Positions 9,148-16,315 of a stretch of 64,000 nt of DNA are shown here, piece after piece. The DNA lies in the NCBI RefSeq assembly GCF_900091565.1, contig NZ_FMCV01000013.1, forward strand, positions 1 through 64,000. The letters run 5' to 3'. Source of the DNA: Micromonospora marina (GTDB taxonomy: Bacteria; Actinomycetota; Actinomycetes; Mycobacteriales; Micromonosporaceae). The notes beneath the pieces were generated by a model that was not told the DNA's origin, ran no database searches, and worked only from the letters and a program-made list of their open reading frames with translations. The first letter of the stretch is position 1. Each line of letters begins with the position of its first letter. The position numbers were made by a program, and so were the translations under genes.

Positions 9148-9658
9148 GCCCGGCGGCCACCCGCACCGCTGTCGCGTACGTGTCGGCGCCGAACAGCACC
9201 AGCCGCGCCTCGGTGACGTGCTCCGGGGTGGCCGCGTGCAGCACGGTGATCGCCTGGGCCACCGCGTCCTCGACCGGCCAGCCGTAGATCCCGGCGGAGA
9301 TCAGCGGGAACGCGATCCGTGTCGCGCCCAGCCCGTCGGCGGCGCGCAGGCTGTTGGCGTAGCAGTCGCGCAGCAACGCCGAACGGTCCTCTCCTGGCGA
9401 GAAGACCGGCCCGACGGTGTGCACCACCCAGCGCGCGGGCAGGTTGCCGGCGGTGGTGGCGACGGCCTGGCCGGTGGGCAGCCCGCGCCCGTACCGGGAG
9501 GCGCGCAGCGCCCGGCACTCCTCCAGGATCGCCGGGCCGCCGCGCCGGTGGATCGCGCCGTCCACTCCGCCGCCGCCGAGCAGCGACGAGTTGGCGGCGT
9601 TGACTATCGCGTCGACCTGCTGCGCGGTGATGTCCCCCTCGACCAGGACGGTGTCCAT
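9140..9658 (-). CDS. Macro-domain protein, probable O-acetyl-ADP-ribose deacetylase
   Basis: 172 residues, a single YmdB/MacroD-type macro domain. Ligand-binding motifs: VEGDIT at residues 6-11, VNAANSSLLGGGGVDGAIH at about 19-37 (catalytic Asn/Asp and Gly loop), and PLISAGIYGWP near 117. Such enzymes hydrolyse O-acetyl-ADP-ribose or remove ADP-ribose from proteins. GAGGAGA precedes ATG 9658, one base after the stop of the EI24 gene, so the two are coupled. The 3' end overlaps the convergent acetyltransferase. Confidence 0.9.
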   Translation of the reverse strand: MDTVLVEGDITAQQVDAIVNAANSSLLGGGGVDGAIHRRGGPAILEECRALRASRYGRGLPTGQAVATTAGNLPARWVVHTVGPVFSPGEDRSALLRDCYANSLRAADGLGATRIAFPLISAGIYGWPVEDAVAQAITVLHAATPEHVTEARLVLFGADTYATAVRVAAGLS

Positions 9659-9659
9659 C

Positions 9660-10451
9660 TCAGTTCTCCTCGATCGGCTGGCCCAGCGAACGGCGGGCCA
9701 GCAGCGCGGCCCCGGCGACGGCGGCCGGCATGACCAGCACCGCGCCGAGCGGGATCAGGAAGCACAGGAAGACCGCCACCCCGAAGCCGAGCGCCGCCGG
9801 CCGGTCGGCCCGCAGCCGCGCCCGCCGGTCCGGCAGCCGCATCCCCCGCCGGTAGAACGGTGCACCGACCAGCTCCAGCGCCAGGAACCAGCCACCCACT
9901 CCGGCGCCGACCACCGGCACGACCGTCTGTCCCACCACCGGGATGAAACCGGCCGCGAACAGGGGTACGCCGATCAGCGCGGACAGCGCCACCAGGCGCA
10001 GCGAGTCGGCGAGGCTGCGCCGCAGCGAGGACCAGAACGGCACGTCCACCGCGCCCGGGGTGCCGCCGAGCCTGTCCTCGACCCGCTCGGAGATCGCCTC
10101 GTAGAACGGGTCACCGATGACCAGCGTGACGGCGGTGAACGTGAGCACCCCTACCAGCCCGGCGACCCCGACCACGGCGAGCCCGGCGGCGACCCGCAGC
10201 AGGTTGCGCCAGGGCGACGACCAGTCGTCGGCGAACGGGGTGAGCCACCCCGCCAGGTCGTCCACGAAGTAGATCAGCGTGGCGAACAGCGCCACGTAGA
10301 GCGCCCCGGTGATCAGCGCCGGGATCACGCCGAGCAGCATCAGTTTCGGGCTGCGGACGTACATGCCGAAGCCGCGCAGCAGCAGCCCGGCGCCGCCGAG
10401 GAAGCGGGTGGCCGCGCCGGTGACGGGCGCGACGGTACGGGAGGCGTTCAC
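9660..10451 (-). CDS. EI24-domain integral membrane protein (CysZ-like)
   Basis: About 263 residues with five or six membrane helices (for example LMLLGVIPALITGALYVALF and LLRVAAGLAVVGVAGLVGVL) and the EI24 signature region VIGDPFYEAISERVEDRLGG near the middle. The family includes the sulfate permease CysZ; actinobacterial members are largely uncharacterised, so sulfate transport is only a possibility. The frame is open to 10547, but that would cross an intergenic repeat. GTG 10451 is preferred because TAGGCT (10465-10460) ends 8 nt before it. It is followed by the macro-domain gene after a 1-nt gap. Confidence 0.82.
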   Translation of the reverse strand: MNASRTVAPVTGAATRFLGGAGLLLRGFGMYVRSPKLMLLGVIPALITGALYVALFATLIYFVDDLAGWLTPFADDWSSPWRNLLRVAAGLAVVGVAGLVGVLTFTAVTLVIGDPFYEAISERVEDRLGGTPGAVDVPFWSSLRRSLADSLRLVALSALIGVPLFAAGFIPVVGQTVVPVVGAGVGGWFLALELVGAPFYRRGMRLPDRRARLRADRPAALGFGVAVFLCFLIPLGAVLVMPAAVAGAALLARRSLGQPIEEN

Positions 10452-10490
10452 GACGGCACAGCCTAGTGGGCTCGCGCACGAACCCGGCCT

Positions 10491-10542
10491 GTTAGGAGGG
10501 GCCCCCTCCAATCCGTATGCGTTAACAAGGGGCCCTTCCTTA
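10491..10542. repeat. GGGGCCC palindromic intergenic repeat, copy 2
   Basis: GTTAGGAGGGGCCCCCTCCA and GTTAACAAGGGGCCCTTCCT plus TAC, separated by ATCCGTATGC. It lies between the divergent EI24 and WYL-regulator genes. Its right edge runs into the presumed promoter of the WYL gene. Confidence 0.85.
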
Positions 10543-10554
10543 CACAATGGGGGG

Positions 10555-11544
10555 GTGCGTGCGTCCCGGCTGATCTCGCTTGTGCTGCTGCTCCAGTCCC
10601 GGGAGACGATGACCGCCGCCGAGCTGGCCCGCGAGCTGGAGGTGTCCGAGCGGACCGTCTACCGGGACGTGCTGGCGCTCTCCGCCGCAGGTGTCCCGGT
10701 GTACGCGGACCGGGGCCGGGCCGGCGGCTACCGGCTGCTCGGCGGCTACCGGACCCGGCTGACCGGGTTGAGCCGGGACGAGGCCGAGGCGCTGTTCCTG
10801 GCCGGGCTGCCCGGACCGGCCGGTGACATGGGACTGGCCGACTCGGTGGCCGCCGCCGAACTGAAGGTGCTCGCCGCGCTGCCGCCGAGTCTGCGGGATG
10901 CGCCCGCGCGTACCGGGCAGCGGTTCCACCTGGACGTGCCCGGCTGGTTCCGGGAGACCGCGCCGCCGCCGGCCCTCGCCGAGCTGGCCCGGGCGGTCTG
11001 GCGGGACCGGATGGTCGAGTTGCGCTACCGGCGCGGGGACCGCGAGGTGACCCGCACGCTGGCACCGTACGGCCTGGTGCTGAAGAACGGGGTCTGGTAC
11101 CTCGTCGGCCGGGTCGGCGACGCCTGGCGGACGTACCGGGTGGACCGGGTGACAGCGGTCGAGGTGGGCGCCGACGGCTTCGACCGGGACGAGGACTTCG
11201 ACCTCGGGGCGTACTGGCGGGAGCAGGCGGGCGCGTTCCTGCGCGAGCTGCTGCGGGAGCGGGTCACCGTGCGGCTCGGCCCGGCCGGGTTGCGGGCGCT
11301 GCGGCACCTGGTGGACGCGCCGTTCGTCTACACCGAGGCGGTGGACGCGGCCGGGCCGCCGGACGAGCAGGGCCGGGTGGTGCTGCGGCTGCCGGTCGAG
11401 TCGGTGGACGTCGCGTACAGCCAGTTGCTGGCGCTCGGCCCGGAGGTGGAGGTGCTGGCGCCGCCGCAGCTGCGGGCGCGTTTCGCCGAGGCGGCCCGCC
11501 GCGCGGCGGCGCTCTACACCGATCCGCCGTCGGGTCAGCGGTAG
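10555..11544 (+). CDS. YafY-type transcriptional regulator (HTH_11-WYL-WCX)
   Basis: 329 residues. An N-terminal winged helix (MTAAELARELEVSERTVYRD, residues 18-37) is followed by a WYL domain in the middle (LAPYGLVLKNGVWYLVG) and a C-terminal WCX region (VDVAYSQLLALGPEVEVL). WYL domains sense ligands such as nucleotides or nucleic acids. The effector and targets are unknown; autoregulation is common. GTG 10555 starts just after a G-run. The frame is open much further upstream, but that sequence crosses the repeat and the divergent gene. A CACAAT box (10543-10548) ends 6 nt before the GTG, suggesting leaderless transcription from the repeat's edge. It overlaps the convergent SDR gene by 10 nt. 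Confidence 0.88.
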   Translation: MRASRLISLVLLLQSRETMTAAELARELEVSERTVYRDVLALSAAGVPVYADRGRAGGYRLLGGYRTRLTGLSRDEAEALFLAGLPGPAGDMGLADSVAAAELKVLAALPPSLRDAPARTGQRFHLDVPGWFRETAPPPALAELARAVWRDRMVELRYRRGDREVTRTLAPYGLVLKNGVWYLVGRVGDAWRTYRVDRVTAVEVGADGFDRDEDFDLGAYWREQAGAFLRELLRERVTVRLGPAGLRALRHLVDAPFVYTEAVDAAGPPDEQGRVVLRLPVESVDVAYSQLLALGPEVEVLAPPQLRARFAEAARRAAALYTDPPSGQR

Positions 11545-12449
11545 CCGTCGGGGTCGGCCGGCTTGCCCGGCTTGACCACCTCCTCGTAGTAGCGGGCCCA
11601 GTGCGGGCGGCTGCCGTCGACGTCGGTGAAGCCGTACACCTGGGCCAGGCCGCCGCTGTCCAGCGACTGCCCGTTCCAGCGGGCCCGGTCCGGGTCGGCG
11701 GCCAGGGCTGCCACCGCGCGCCCGACGAGCGCCGGCGTCTCCGACATGACGAAGTGGGGCTCGGTCTTCGCGGCGTCGCGCCAGGTGGCCTCGGTGACGC
11801 CGTAGTGGTCGAGCATCGCCTCCGAGCGCAGCCACCCGGGCGTGAGCGAGACAGCGGTGCAGCCGTGCGGGGCCAGCTCGTGCGCCTGGCTGAAGCCGAG
11901 CCGGTTCACCGACACCTTGGCCAGGTCGTAGAAGACCGACAGGCGGTACTCCCGGTCGTTGTGCTCCTTGGTGCCGTCGCCGACCTCGACGACCAGGCCG
12001 CCCGGGTTGCGGATCATCAGCGGCAACGCGAAGTGGCTGGTGATGATGTGCGTGTCGACCGCGAGACGCAGCATGCGGAAACCGGCGTCGAGCGGCTGCT
12101 CCCAGACCGGCTTCTCCCAGGTGATCAGCGGATCGCCGCCCCAGACGTCGTTCACCAGCACGTCGAGGCGGCCCTGCTCGGCGTCGATCCGCTCGACCAG
12201 GGCGCGTACCTGCTCGGGGTCGAGGTGGTCGACAGCGACGGCGATTCCGGTGCCCCCGGCGGCGGTGACCAGCTCGGCGGTCTCCTCGATGGTCTCCGGC
12301 CGGCCCATCTCGGAGCGGCGCTCGCGGGTGGTGCGGCCGGTGGCGTAGACGGTGGCCCCGGCGGCGCCGAGCTGCACGGCGATCTGCCGGCCGGCGCCCC
12401 GGGTCGCGCCCGCGACGAGCGCGACAGTTCCGGTCAGTGGTGAGTTCAT
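11535..12449 (-). CDS. SDR-family NAD(P)-dependent oxidoreductase
   Basis: 304 residues, Rossmann fold. The cofactor motif GATRGAGRQIA near residue 14, a basic ATGRTTRERRSE stretch that favours NADP(H), the NDVWGGD segment replacing the usual NNAG, and the catalytic YxxxK as VFYDLAKVSV near 179. The sequence GWLRSEAMLDHYGVTEATWRD resembles the uncharacterised SDRs related to DHRS1. Substrate unknown. No clear promoter box was found; the gene diverges from the nucleotidyltransferase with 76 nt between starts. Confidence 0.88.
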   Translation of the reverse strand: MNSPLTGTVALVAGATRGAGRQIAVQLGAAGATVYATGRTTRERRSEMGRPETIEETAELVTAAGGTGIAVAVDHLDPEQVRALVERIDAEQGRLDVLVNDVWGGDPLITWEKPVWEQPLDAGFRMLRLAVDTHIITSHFALPLMIRNPGGLVVEVGDGTKEHNDREYRLSVFYDLAKVSVNRLGFSQAHELAPHGCTAVSLTPGWLRSEAMLDHYGVTEATWRDAAKTEPHFVMSETPALVGRAVAALAADPDRARWNGQSLDSGGLAQVYGFTDVDGSRPHWARYYEEVVKPGKPADPDGYR

Positions 12450-12525
12450 GGGATCACCGTGTCACCGATACCTGACAGCGGAAGTCCGGTTTCCCGGAAG
12501 ACCCGGATGGGCGATCATCACCGGT

Positions 12526-13197
12526 ATGCACCTGCTGTTGTCCGGGATCGTCGGCTCGGTCGCGTACGGGCTGGCCGGTCCCGGCTCGGACACCGACCGG
12601 ATCGGCGTGTTCGCCGCGCCCACTGTCGCGTTCCACGGTCTGCGCCCGCCCCGCGAGTCGGTCGTGACGACCGAGCCGGACGTCACGCTGCACGAGGCGC
12701 GCAAGTACGCGCTGCTGGCGCTGAGTGGCAACCCGACCGCCACCGAGCTGATGTGGCTGCCCGAGGACTGCTACGAGACCCGGACCGGGTTCGGCGCAGA
12801 GTTGATCACCATCCGGTCGGCCTTCCTGAGCGCGCCCCGGGTTCGCGACGCCTACCTCGGGTACGCCTCGCAGCAGTTCCGCAAGCTCGCCAGCCGGAGC
12901 GCCGATGTCGGCGGGCGGCGACGCTCGGCGAAGCACGCCCGGCACCTGGCCCGGCTGCTGCACCAGGGCCGGGTGCTCTATGCGACGGGCGTGCTGGAGA
13001 TCCGTCTCGCCGACCCGGAGTGGTTCCGCGCGTTCGGCGAACGGGTCGCCGGTGGCGCGCTGGACGAGGCGCAGGCCCTGGTGGCGACCGCCGAGGCGGA
13101 GTTCGGCCGCATCCGCTCGCCGCTGCCGGAACGCCCGGACGAGGAAACAGTGGAACGCTGGCTGCTCGCCGTCCGGGCGGCTCACCTGCCGCGCTGA
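12526..13197 (+). CDS. DNA polymerase beta-type nucleotidyltransferase (RlaP-like)
   Basis: 223 residues. The N-terminus holds the minimal nucleotidyltransferase motif GSVAYGLAGPGSDTDRIGVF (residues 9-28), with metal-binding Asp residues in DTD. It is followed by an ARKYALLALSGNPTATELMW segment and a Lys/Arg-rich helical region, the pattern of the predicted nucleotidyltransferase family related to RlaP of RNA repair operons. No RNA ligase or toxin lies next to it, so its substrate (RNA, antibiotic or protein) is open. ATG 12526 is the first start compatible with the core motif; no strong ribosome-binding site was seen. It converges with the VOC gene. Confidence 0.8.
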   Translation: MHLLLSGIVGSVAYGLAGPGSDTDRIGVFAAPTVAFHGLRPPRESVVTTEPDVTLHEARKYALLALSGNPTATELMWLPEDCYETRTGFGAELITIRSAFLSAPRVRDAYLGYASQQFRKLASRSADVGGRRRSAKHARHLARLLHQGRVLYATGVLEIRLADPEWFRAFGERVAGGALDEAQALVATAEAEFGRIRSPLPERPDEETVERWLLAVRAAHLPR

Positions 13198-13201
13198 ACG
13201 A

Positions 13202-13651
13202 TCACTGCACGTCGAACTCGTTGCCCTCCGGGTCGGCCATCGTGGTGTGCTCGCTGCCCCGGTCGGCGACCTCGGCCAGCACCGTCGCGCCGAGCGCGGT
13301 CAGCCGCTTCACCTCCGCCGCCCGCCCCTCCGGGCCGACGTGCAGGTCGACGTGGAGGCGGTTCTTCCCCCGCTTGGGCTCGGGGACGGCCTGGAACAGG
13401 AACCGCCGGCCCAGCCCGGTGCCGCTGGCCGGGTCGACCGGGTCGTCCGGGTGGCGTACCGCCGCCAGCTGGCGCCACGCCTTGCGGCCGTCCACCTCGA
13501 CGTATGCCTCCGGCGGCACCGCACCGGCGGCGGCCAGCCGCTCGATCAGCACGCTGTTGTCCTCGACCTGATAGCCGAGCGCCTCGGCCCAGAAGCGGGC
13601 CAGCCCGATCGGGTCGGCACAGTCGATGACGAGTTTCCAGTCCCGCGCCAT
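13202..13651 (-). CDS. VOC-superfamily (glyoxalase-like) protein
   Basis: 149 residues, two beta-alpha-beta-beta-beta modules of the glyoxalase/bleomycin-resistance fold. The N-terminal WKLVIDCADPIGLARFWAEALG and the C-terminal HTTMADPEGNEFDV signatures are clear, and RLHVDLHV supplies a conserved His pair. Such short VOC proteins are often called glyoxalase_6. Substrate unknown. GGAGG stands 4 nt before ATG 13651. The promoter is shared back to back with the CGNR regulator gene, which probably controls it. Confidence 0.88.
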   Translation of the reverse strand: MARDWKLVIDCADPIGLARFWAEALGYQVEDNSVLIERLAAAGAVPPEAYVEVDGRKAWRQLAAVRHPDDPVDPASGTGLGRRFLFQAVPEPKRGKNRLHVDLHVGPEGRAAEVKRLTALGATVLAEVADRGSEHTTMADPEGNEFDVQ

Positions 13652-13673
13652 ACGTCCTCCGTGGTCAGCTGGT

Positions 13674-13694
13674 GTAACCAGTTATAGTGGTTAC
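13674..13694. promoter_or_regulatory. Bidirectional promoter with palindromic operator (VOC / CGNR genes)
   Basis: GTAACCA (13674-13680) and TGGTTAC (13688-13694) are perfect 7-bp inverted arms around GTTATAG. The near-symmetrical core AGTTATAGT gives a -10 box in both directions: TATAGT, ending 6 nt before GTG 13695 on the plus strand, and TATAAC for the VOC gene on the minus strand. A repressor bound to the arms would shut off both genes. The CGNR protein is the natural candidate. Confidence 0.75.
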
Positions 13695-14294
13695 GTGACG
13701 AACGGCGCAAGCGGACTCACCCTGACCACTCCCGAAGGCACGAGATACCGCTTCGACCCGGGCGCACTCTGCCTGGAGCTGCTGACCACCGGCGGTCCGG
13801 GCGTGTTCGCCCGCTACGAGGTGCTGCACCGGCCGGACGACCTCGCGGGCTGGCTGGCCGTGTCCCGGCTGCGCCTGGACCCCGCCACCGTCACCGTCGA
13901 CGCGGACGACCTGGCCGCCGCCCGCCGGCTGCGCGACGCGCTCTGGCGGGTGGCGCAGGCGCGTACCCGCGACGAGGCCCCGCCCGCCGCGGACCTGGCG
14001 GTGGTGAACGACGCCGCGGCCGGGCTGCCGCTGAGCCCGCAGGCCGGTCCCGACGGCAGCCGGTCCTGGCGTACGCCGCTGACCGGCGCTCAGGTAGTCG
14101 CGACGTTCGCCCGGGACGCGGTGGACCTGCTCACCGGCCCGTATGCGGCCCGGATCCGGGAGTGCGGCGCACACGACTGCCAACTGGTCTTCGTGGACAC
14201 CTCGCGGCCGGGGCAGCGCCGCTGGTGCGCCATGGAGCGCTGCGGCAACCGGCAGAAGGCACGCGCGCTGCGGTCCCGGCGCGCGCCCGGGTGA
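13695..14294 (+). CDS. CGNR zinc-finger / ABATE-domain putative transcriptional regulator
   Basis: 199 residues. An N-terminal ABATE-type ligand domain (DPGALCLELLTTGG, then an Arg-rich helix AARRLRDALWRVAQ) is followed by a C-terminal zinc ribbon: ECGAHDCQLVFVD and WCAMERCGNRQKA, with CGNR followed by a basic tail RALRSRRAPG. The family is believed to sense stress or small ligands. GTG 13695 is fixed by the TATAGT box 6 nt upstream, so the mRNA should be leaderless. The palindrome over that promoter suggests autoregulation. The gene ends 1 nt from the convergent AlaX gene. Confidence 0.85.
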   Translation: MTNGASGLTLTTPEGTRYRFDPGALCLELLTTGGPGVFARYEVLHRPDDLAGWLAVSRLRLDPATVTVDADDLAAARRLRDALWRVAQARTRDEAPPAADLAVVNDAAAGLPLSPQAGPDGSRSWRTPLTGAQVVATFARDAVDLLTGPYAARIRECGAHDCQLVFVDTSRPGQRRWCAMERCGNRQKARALRSRRAPG

Positions 14295-14295
14295 A

Positions 14296-15033
14296 TCAGT
14301 CCGCCAAGCGCACGCGTACCCGGCGGTTGGCCCGGCCCTTGCTCTCCACCTTGACCACCTGAACCTTGCCGATCTGGGCGGTGGACGCGACGTGCGTGCC
14401 GCCGTCGGCCTGCACGTCCAGCCCGACGATGTCGACGATCCGCACCTCCTGCTCCTCCGGCGGGATCAGGTTCGACTGGGTACGGATGATGTCCGGCAGC
14501 GCGAGCGCCTCGGCGCGCGGCAGCACCCGTACGGCCACCGACCGGTCGGCGGCCACCTCGGCGTTCACCAGCTCCTCGATGCGGGCTTTGAAGTCCGGCG
14601 GCACCTCGGGGAGGTTGAAGTCCATCCGCGCCTCGCCCGGCTCCATGTTGCCGCCGGTCACCAGCGCGCCGAAGTCGCGGAACACCACGCCGCAGAGCAC
14701 GTGCAGCCCGGAGTGGGTACGCATCAGCATGCTCCGGCGGGCGTCCTCGACCGCGCCGACCACCTCGGTGCCGACCGGCGGCACCGGGTCACCCTCGGCC
14801 GGGATCAGCCAGAGGTCGTCGCCCTTGCGGGTGCCGACGATCCGGGTCTGTACGCCCTGCCAGAGCAGCACGCCGTGATCCGGCGGCTGCCCGCCGCCGC
14901 CGGGGTAGAACGCGGACCGGTCCAGCACGACGCCCCGCTCGGGGTCGGCCGCCAGCACCCGGCACGTCCACTCGCGCAGGGTCGGGTCGGCGAGGTCGAG
15001 CCGGTGCGTACGGCCGTGGTGTGTGACGCCCAT
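14296..15033 (-). CDS. Alanyl-tRNA editing protein, AlaX type
   Basis: 245 residues, a stand-alone homologue of the AlaRS editing domain that would hydrolyse Ser-tRNA(Ala). RSAFYPGGGGQPPDHG (near residue 40) and HSGLH (HxxxH zinc ligands, near 112) are present. The second zinc motif reads QADGGTH, where most relatives have Cys four residues before the His; here it is Asp. ATG 15033 follows TAACGT (15047-15042) by 8 nt, so a leaderless mRNA is likely. The first three bases of that box are the stop codon of the upstream hydrolase gene. The frame is open to 15336 only as a shadow of that gene. Confidence 0.88.
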   Translation of the reverse strand: MGVTHHGRTHRLDLADPTLREWTCRVLAADPERGVVLDRSAFYPGGGGQPPDHGVLLWQGVQTRIVGTRKGDDLWLIPAEGDPVPPVGTEVVGAVEDARRSMLMRTHSGLHVLCGVVFRDFGALVTGGNMEPGEARMDFNLPEVPPDFKARIEELVNAEVAADRSVAVRVLPRAEALALPDIIRTQSNLIPPEEQEVRIVDIVGLDVQADGGTHVASTAQIGKVQVVKVESKGRANRRVRVRLAD

Positions 15034-15044
15034 GGACGGCGACG

Positions 15045-15932
15045 TTACCCGTTCAGGAACTCCGAGACGCGCTCCCGCAGGTCGGCGCGCTCGGTCCAGA
15101 GAACGCCGGGACGGTCGTACACGTGCAGGGTGGCGTTCGGGAGCGCGGCGGCGAGCCGTTCGGCGACGGCGACCGGGTGCAACTCGTCCTCGGCGGCGGC
15201 GATGACCAGGGCCGGCGCGGCGACCGCGGCGAGCGACCCGGCGTCGTCGAGCGGAGCCTGGGCGGGCAGGTCGGCCAGTCCCGGTGCGAGCCCGTCGCGT
15301 AGCAACTGGTCGAGTCGCTGCCGCAGGTACGCCCACCCGGCTGGGGTGTTACGCACCGACGGCGGCAGCTCCAGCGACACCGCGTCGGCCAGCGCCGACG
15401 CGTCGCCCTCGGCCACCGCGTCGAGCAGGCCGGTGAGCCGGGCGCGGGCCGCCTCACCACGCGGCTCGTCCAGCACGGCGGGCAGGAAGAAGACGAGTCT
15501 CTCGAAGCGTTCCGGGCTCTCCGCGAGCAGCCGGCAGAGCGCACCCGCGCCGAGGCTGGCGCCGAACGCCCGGGTCGCGCCGCTCAGGTCCGCCATCGCG
15601 CGCAGGTCACGGGCGAGGTCCAGGTAGCTCCACGGCCCGGGCGGGGAGTCGGAGCGGCCGTGCCCGCGGAACTGGAAGAAGACGCGCCGCCCAGCGATGC
15701 CACTGCCGAACGGACGGGTGGTGGCGATGCCGCTGCCGAGCCCGTGCGCGAACACGGTGACCGGGTCACCGGTGCCGGTGACCAGCCGTTCCAGGCTCAC
15801 CCCGTGCGGGGTGGCGACCAGCTCCGTCTCCGGCTCGGGGAGTGCGGGACGCCCGGTCCGGGGCGCGCCGGGGCCGGGCCCCCAGGTGCGGGGACCGCCG
15901 TCCGGCGGCGGGGGCCAGCGGAAACCTCTCAC
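15045..15932 (-). CDS. Alpha/beta-fold hydrolase
   Basis: 295 residues. The oxyanion segment VFAHGLGSG, the nucleophile elbow FGASLGAG (GxSxG) and an acid candidate in AEDELHP are visible, on a FRGHGRSD-type fold. Near the C-terminus, where a catalytic His in a GH context is expected, the sequence reads RPGVLWTER, so the canonical His seems absent; HP next to the acid might substitute. Substrate unknown. GTG 15932 overlaps the DUF2516 stop (GTGA), and an N-terminal Pro-rich extension precedes the fold. A start further downstream is possible, since the first 60 residues show no fold features. Confidence 0.75.
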   Translation of the reverse strand: MRGFRWPPPPDGGPRTWGPGPGAPRTGRPALPEPETELVATPHGVSLERLVTGTGDPVTVFAHGLGSGIATTRPFGSGIAGRRVFFQFRGHGRSDSPPGPWSYLDLARDLRAMADLSGATRAFGASLGAGALCRLLAESPERFERLVFFLPAVLDEPRGEAARARLTGLLDAVAEGDASALADAVSLELPPSVRNTPAGWAYLRQRLDQLLRDGLAPGLADLPAQAPLDDAGSLAAVAAPALVIAAAEDELHPVAVAERLAAALPNATLHVYDRPGVLWTERADLRERVSEFLNG

Positions 15933-16243
15933 CAGGACCCTCGGCCGTCGTGCAGGTCCCGCAGGCCGGGCCGCACGTCGAGCAGGTAGATGAGACCGGC
16001 CGCGATGCCGATCAGTCCGAACAGGCTGATCGGGCCGAAGCCGAGCAGGGTCAGCAGCAGGCAGACCGCCAGGATGGCGACCCAACCGCCCTTGGGCAGC
16101 GTGCCGAGCGCGGCGAAACCGTCGCCGCGCTGGGTGACCGCGTGCACCAGCGCCACTCCCTGTACGACCAGGGCGAAGACGAGCAGGATCAGCTGGATCA
16201 CATCTTGGACTGCGAACGCGAAGATCGGCGCGGCGATGGCCAT
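15929..16243 (-). CDS. DUF2516 membrane protein
   Basis: 104 residues with about three hydrophobic helices (IQLILLVFALVVQGVALVHA, WVAILAVCLLLTLLGFG, SLFGLIGIAAGLIYLLDVRP). Its position beside the HBHA-like and XRE genes matches mycobacteria, where Rv0474-Rv0475-Rv0476 encode regulator, HBHA and a DUF2516 protein. Function unknown. TAAGCT (16256-16251) ends 7 nt before ATG 16243, so it has its own leaderless promoter, separated from the HBHA-like gene by a hairpin. The downstream hydrolase start overlaps its stop. Confidence 0.88.
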   Translation of the reverse strand: MAIAAPIFAFAVQDVIQLILLVFALVVQGVALVHAVTQRGDGFAALGTLPKGGWVAILAVCLLLTLLGFGPISLFGLIGIAAGLIYLLDVRPGLRDLHDGRGSW

Positions 16244-16264
16244 GGGGGCAAGCTTATGCCGAGA

Positions 16265-16297
16265 CCCCGGAAACGTCCGACAAGACGTTGTCCGGGG
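16265..16297 (-). terminator. Hairpin downstream of the XRE-HBHA operon
   Basis: CCCCGGA-AACGTC (16265-16277) pairs with GACGTT-g-TCCGGGG (16284-16297): 13 bp with one bulged G and a 6-nt loop. No U tract. It lies between the HBHA-like stop and the DUF2516 promoter. Confidence 0.6.
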
Positions 16298-16315
16298 TCC
16301 GGGTGGAGCTTCGGG

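Noticed and set aside
13626..13694. Extended N-terminus of the CGNR regulator from ATG 13626
   Set aside because: It would run through the divergent VOC gene start and the shared operator; GTG 13695 follows the TATAGT box at the correct distance.
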